This document shows, piece after piece, positions 20,696 through 23,207 of a stretch of 23,207 nt of DNA. The position numbers and the translations under genes are program-made. Origin of the DNA: Heterostelium multicystogenum. Its lineage: Eukaryota > Evosea > Eumycetozoa > Acytosteliales > Acytosteliaceae. The DNA lies in NCBI GenBank assembly GCA_003667245.1, contig RCNN01000212.1, forward strand, positions 1-23,207, in the 5' to 3' direction. Each line of letters opens with the position of its first letter. Within the stretch, counting starts at the first letter, position 1. Under the pieces are notes generated by a model. The model was not told the origin of the DNA and searched no databases. It was given only the letters and a program-made list of their open reading frames with translations.

Positions 20696-21679
20696 CTAAC
20701 AGTTCCTTGGCAGCATTATCAAGTGCGATGGCCCAGTCATTTATGACGCGGGTATCTATATCTCTGGCATTCATGACTTTATGGATGGCGCTATCGTCTA
20801 AGCTGTCAGTGCTGTTGAATCTTTTGAATAAGTAACCACCTTTGTAGCGCTGGAGTACATCTGTGATGGCATTGGTGATATCTTTAGGTACTACATCTTT
20901 CATACGGTTCCATTCGTGGAGTAGTTGGATCAGCTCTTGTCTGTTACGAAGATTGTTTTGAAGATTAAACTTGTTGATCTTATCTTCAAAGAATCTTTTG
21001 GTTTCATCTTCGTAATGAAGAGTTTCGATTATCCACTTGCAAAAGTCGTCCCAGGAATTTGAGTGGGTTGTCTTTTGATCAGGTTGGAGTAGTGACCATG
21101 CCAAATTGACTTTAGGATGGGATCTGGTGATGCTCATGGCGTATCTGACTTGTTCAGGTGTGTTCTTGTGCTTCAAACCAGCTTCTTCTGTGAGACTATC
21201 GATCGTTGTTGTTGGTGATCGTTGGTTGACGAGGTCTATCACATTATGGAGTTGTGACTTGGTAATCTTAATTGTTGTTTTACCAGGCTCAATTTCGACA
21301 ACGTCATAGTTATTTTGGTCTTCTCTTTCATTCACAACTGGTTTCTTGACTGTAGTAGCAGGATCGGGTTTGATATTTAGATTTTGGATAATATCTAAAG
21401 AGTCGATGAGCTTGTTGTTTTTATGCTTGAGATCATCGTTCTCGGCTTTGAGTTGATCGTTAGCGGATTCGAGTTTCGTACGCTGGATAACGACGGTCTT
21501 GAGAATGTCAAACATTGCTTCTAGGACTGAGATGGAGAGAGGTAATTCCTTAACTAACTCTTGTTCTCATAAGCATCATTGATGAGTTTTGACAACTGTT
21601 CTCTGGTAAGGTTTTGATCCTTGGCTACGATTGAGTTTAAGTCTTCTATTTTCAATTGTGATTTGTTGAGTTCGGCCAT
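20493..21679 (-). CDS. gag: Gag-like structural protein
   Basis: The first ATG (21679) begins MAELNKSQLKIEDLNSIVAK and runs 41 codons to a TAG at 21556-21554; the neighbouring frame then continues LVKELPLSISVLEAMFDILK and stays open to 20493. One base near 21557 explains the break, giving about 395 residues. A heptad-like coiled coil (KLESANDQLKAENDDLKHKN) precedes a helical capsid-like middle (AWSLLQPDQ, WDDFCKWIIETLHYED, LIQLLHEWNRMKD). The C-terminus is basic and Asn/Ser/Gln-rich (NRSQNQFHKEQNK, NRGRSFKSQGQN) and has no CCHC zinc knuckle. Position after the leader and before pol supports Gag. Confidence 0.85.
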
Positions 21680-21849
21680 AATTGATAAGATAAATGGATA
21701 ATGCTGAGAATATTTAAATAGTTGATATTTATATATTTAAATAATTATAAGTGTTTTATATATATATAGGTTGAATAGTACGGCCTTCGATGTTCCACCC
21801 GGGTGTAGAAGGATATACTGTTAAATTAAAAAAGTAAAAATAAAAGTTT
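21680..21849 (-). promoter_or_regulatory. Retroelement leader with palindromic hairpin
   Basis: 170 nt between the 5' LTR and gag. Just inside the LTR the minus strand reads AAACTTTTATTTTTAC, with no TGG-type primer-binding site. At 21783-21812 the arms ccttc and gaagg enclose a perfect 10-bp palindrome cacccgggtg (21796-21805), the most GC-rich part of the leader; a loop-loop dimerisation or packaging role is speculation. Confidence 0.5.
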
Positions 21850-22231
21850 TGTAAAGTGTATTATCTATTATAGAATAGTACTCTTTAACAAAAGATTGAT
21901 GAGAGTGATAAAGTAGAAAAGCTTGGTTATGATATTAATAATCTTATAACAATGAATAGAATATAATATTTATTTAATTATCTTTAAATACATACCTTGG
22001 TTATGATATTAATAATCTTATAACAATGAATAGAATATAATATCTGTAACCAAGGATTTCATCGGGTATTTATACTTATTGTTTTCCGGTCGGTTGTCTC
22101 GCTGAGTCATCGATCCATCCTGGTAAACAATCGGTTTGGACATCATTGCGGTTCGGAGGCAATCTGGACTGTCACTGGGGTTCTATGGAATTTCCACGAG
22201 TTCTCTATGGAATTTCCATGACTTTTCTACA
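21850..22231 (-). repeat. LTR (5' LTR of the element)
   Basis: 382-bp copy of the other LTR. As the element is on the minus strand, this copy should carry the promoter driving gag-pol. It ends at 22231, where the flank tttcacattatt starts. Confidence 0.95.
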
Positions 22232-22277
22232 TTTCACATTATTTACGCATGCGGTAATTAAAAAACCTTGGTGAATT

Positions 22278-22292
22278 CCAGTCTTCTGTTCC
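22278..22292 (+). repeat. Left copy of 15-bp target-site duplication
   Basis: ccagtcttctgttcc, identical to 22720-22734, flanks the poly(A)-ended insert. Confidence 0.75.
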
Positions 22293-22719
22293 CACCAAAT
22301 ATGGAAGTTCTACTGTAAATGTAACTTCGGTAATACCCCTGTTGTCGAAAACGATCTATTGTCCAATTCGCTTATCCTGTCGGAGTATCATAATCATGTA
22401 TCTGTCTTGTCTCTCGTCTCTAAGAACGACGTCGTTAAGCTCCGTGCCAAACTCATGTAATTCAACCAGTGTAGCTCTGTATCAGCTGCTTCATCAACTT
22501 CTCACACTTTTTCAACTCCTATCCAACTCATATCAACCAATTTCAGCTCATCGCAACTATCAATCTATCTCGTACAACTATATTAACTTAATATGACGAA
22601 AATAGAATACATAAAAAGAAAGAAAAAAAAAATAGAAAAACTGATGGCTTCGGTTCATCCTAAAAAATAAAGCTTAATACTTCAATTTTTACTCATTAAA
22701 AAAAAAAAAATAAAAAAAA
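22293..22719 (+). mobile_element. 5'-truncated poly(A) retroinsertion (non-LTR element or processed retrocopy)
   Basis: A 427-bp insert bounded by perfect 15-bp direct repeats. It ends in a tract of 13 A, T, 8 A (22698-22719), with AATAAA at 22666-22671, 26 bases upstream of the tail, as in a reverse-transcribed mRNA. One frame is open from the insert's first base for 55 codons to TAA 22458-22460 (CKCNFGNTPVVENDLLSNSL, HVSVLSLVSKNDVVKLRAKL), followed by about 230 bp of UTR-like sequence. The source is unknown: a TRE-type tRNA-targeted element or a host mRNA copied in trans. Confidence 0.65.
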
Positions 22720-22734
22720 CCAGTCTTCTGTTCC
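22720..22734 (+). repeat. Right copy of 15-bp target-site duplication
   Basis: ccagtcttctgttcc directly after the poly(A) tract, matching 22278-22292. Confidence 0.75.
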
Positions 22735-23023
22735 TGCATCTGACCGCATGCATCATCAGAGCCATATGGAGAGTGGTGTCCAACAATCTGTATGGTGATA
22801 AGACACTTGACTTCACTAACATTCCTAAGTTATCAAGCAAGTACTATGAAAAAACTTGGTTGTAAATAATTACCATAAGCTCTGTTTATCGCTGACTTCC
22901 AAAGGCACTGCTAAATCAGCCACCACCGTTGCTGTCAATGAGTTCAAAAAAGACTGGAACATATTCACCATCTCTGGTTGCGATATCCCCAATCTGGTGC
23001 TTCCGCGTTCATTTATAGATTAA

Positions 23024-23207
23024 TATTTCATTTGGACATGAATACAAAACACAAAAAACAACAAAAAAAATGGAAAATAGAAAAAGTAAAAAAAAAACAA
23101 TAATTATATATTTTGGACAATCAACGACTGTCCCTTTTGTGTCGTGAATATATATATATATAGAACACTATGAGGTTCTGACCCTCACCATTTATTAATT
23201 AATAAAT
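23024..23207. other. A-rich and AT-rich sequence at the window end
   Basis: No gene seen. It holds A-rich runs (about 23050-23100), a short TA repeat (about 23149-23162) and a perfect 18-bp AT palindrome at 23190-23207. The A-rich part could be the 3' UTR of the remnant before it. Confidence 0.5.

Larger units (their letters stand above)
16254..22231 (-). mobile_element. Complete Ty3/gypsy LTR retrotransposon with C-terminal chromodomain (Skipper-like)
   Basis: A 5978-bp element on the minus strand: LTR, leader, gag, pol (protease, reverse transcriptase, RNase H, integrase, chromodomain), polypurine tract, LTR. Domain order RT-RNaseH-IN marks Ty3/gypsy and the terminal chromodomain marks a chromovirus-type lineage; Dictyostelium Skipper elements are the natural comparison, though I cannot align them. 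The LTR ends are TG...CA. The element lies 49 bp downstream of the tRNA-Arg gene and faces it. No clear target-site duplication: ctttt on the left, tttca on the right. Near-identical LTRs imply a recent insertion. Confidence 0.93.
22233..23023 (+). pseudogene. Unassigned coding-like remnant, interrupted by a poly(A) insert
   Basis: Removing the insert plus one direct repeat makes the flanks join in one frame: left IKNLGEFQSSVP, right ASDRMHHQSHMESGV. After one-base shifts near 22785 and 22853 it continues NNLYGDKTLDFTNIPKLSSK, then NNYHKLCLSLTSKGTAKSAT and GCDIPNLVLPRSFID to TAA at 23021-23023. At least 125 codons; composition and C-ending codons look like true coding sequence. The left end abuts the LTR, so the 5' part is missing here or was cut off by the retroelement. 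I recognise no family; an older transposon protein or a host gene are both possible. Confidence 0.45.

Noticed and set aside
22342..22596. 84-codon open frame in the poly(A) insert
   Set aside because: It lies in another frame from the more protein-like 55-codon stretch and is low-complexity Ser/Leu sequence.

Overview
The window looks like nuclear DNA of a dictyostelid social amoeba (Dictyostelium, Polysphondylium, Cavenderia or a relative); I cannot name the species. Reasons: AT-rich spacers, short introns (55-104 bp) with GTA/GTAAG donors, Asn/Ser/Thr-rich low-complexity protein stretches, a colossin-like array of Cna-B repeats, a dictyostelid-style ankyrin protein, and a chromodomain Ty3/gypsy element beside a tRNA gene.

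Layout. 1-8204 (+): 3' part of a giant secreted gene with about 19 Cna-B/SdrD-B-like repeats and a beta-propeller-like module before the last repeat; the 5' end lies outside the window. 8832-10607 (+): four-exon MAK/ICK/MOK-type protein kinase. 10940-13397 (+): six-exon DENN-domain protein. 13496-14208 (-): three-exon secreted cyclophilin-like protein, convergent with the DENN gene. 14425-14574 (+): unassigned coding-like relic. 14858-15961 (+): ankyrin-type repeat protein. 16132-16204 (+): tRNA-Arg(UCU). 16254-22231 (-): complete LTR retrotransposon whose LTRs differ by one substitution and one indel. 22233-23023 (+): coding-like remnant split by a 427-bp poly(A)-ended insert with 15-bp direct repeats.

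Reading frames change often. Many changes fall in homopolymers or at one-base indels, while the encoded family motifs stay intact across the break. The simplest reading is draft-quality sequence (homopolymer errors, densest in the first 3.6 kb), not wholesale gene death. Gene spans below therefore cross apparent frameshifts, and each entry says where.

The genes do not form an operon-like unit. The host genes concern secretion or the cell surface (colossin-like, cyclophilin-like), signalling (kinase) and membrane traffic (DENN). The region from about 16.1 kb onward reads as a retroelement landing zone on the 3' side of a tRNA gene. I found no CRISPR array, defence island or biosynthetic cluster. 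The most unusual items are the repeat-plus-propeller exoprotein, the tRNA-linked young retroelement with a non-canonical protease motif and chromodomain, and the poly(A) insert with target-site duplication.
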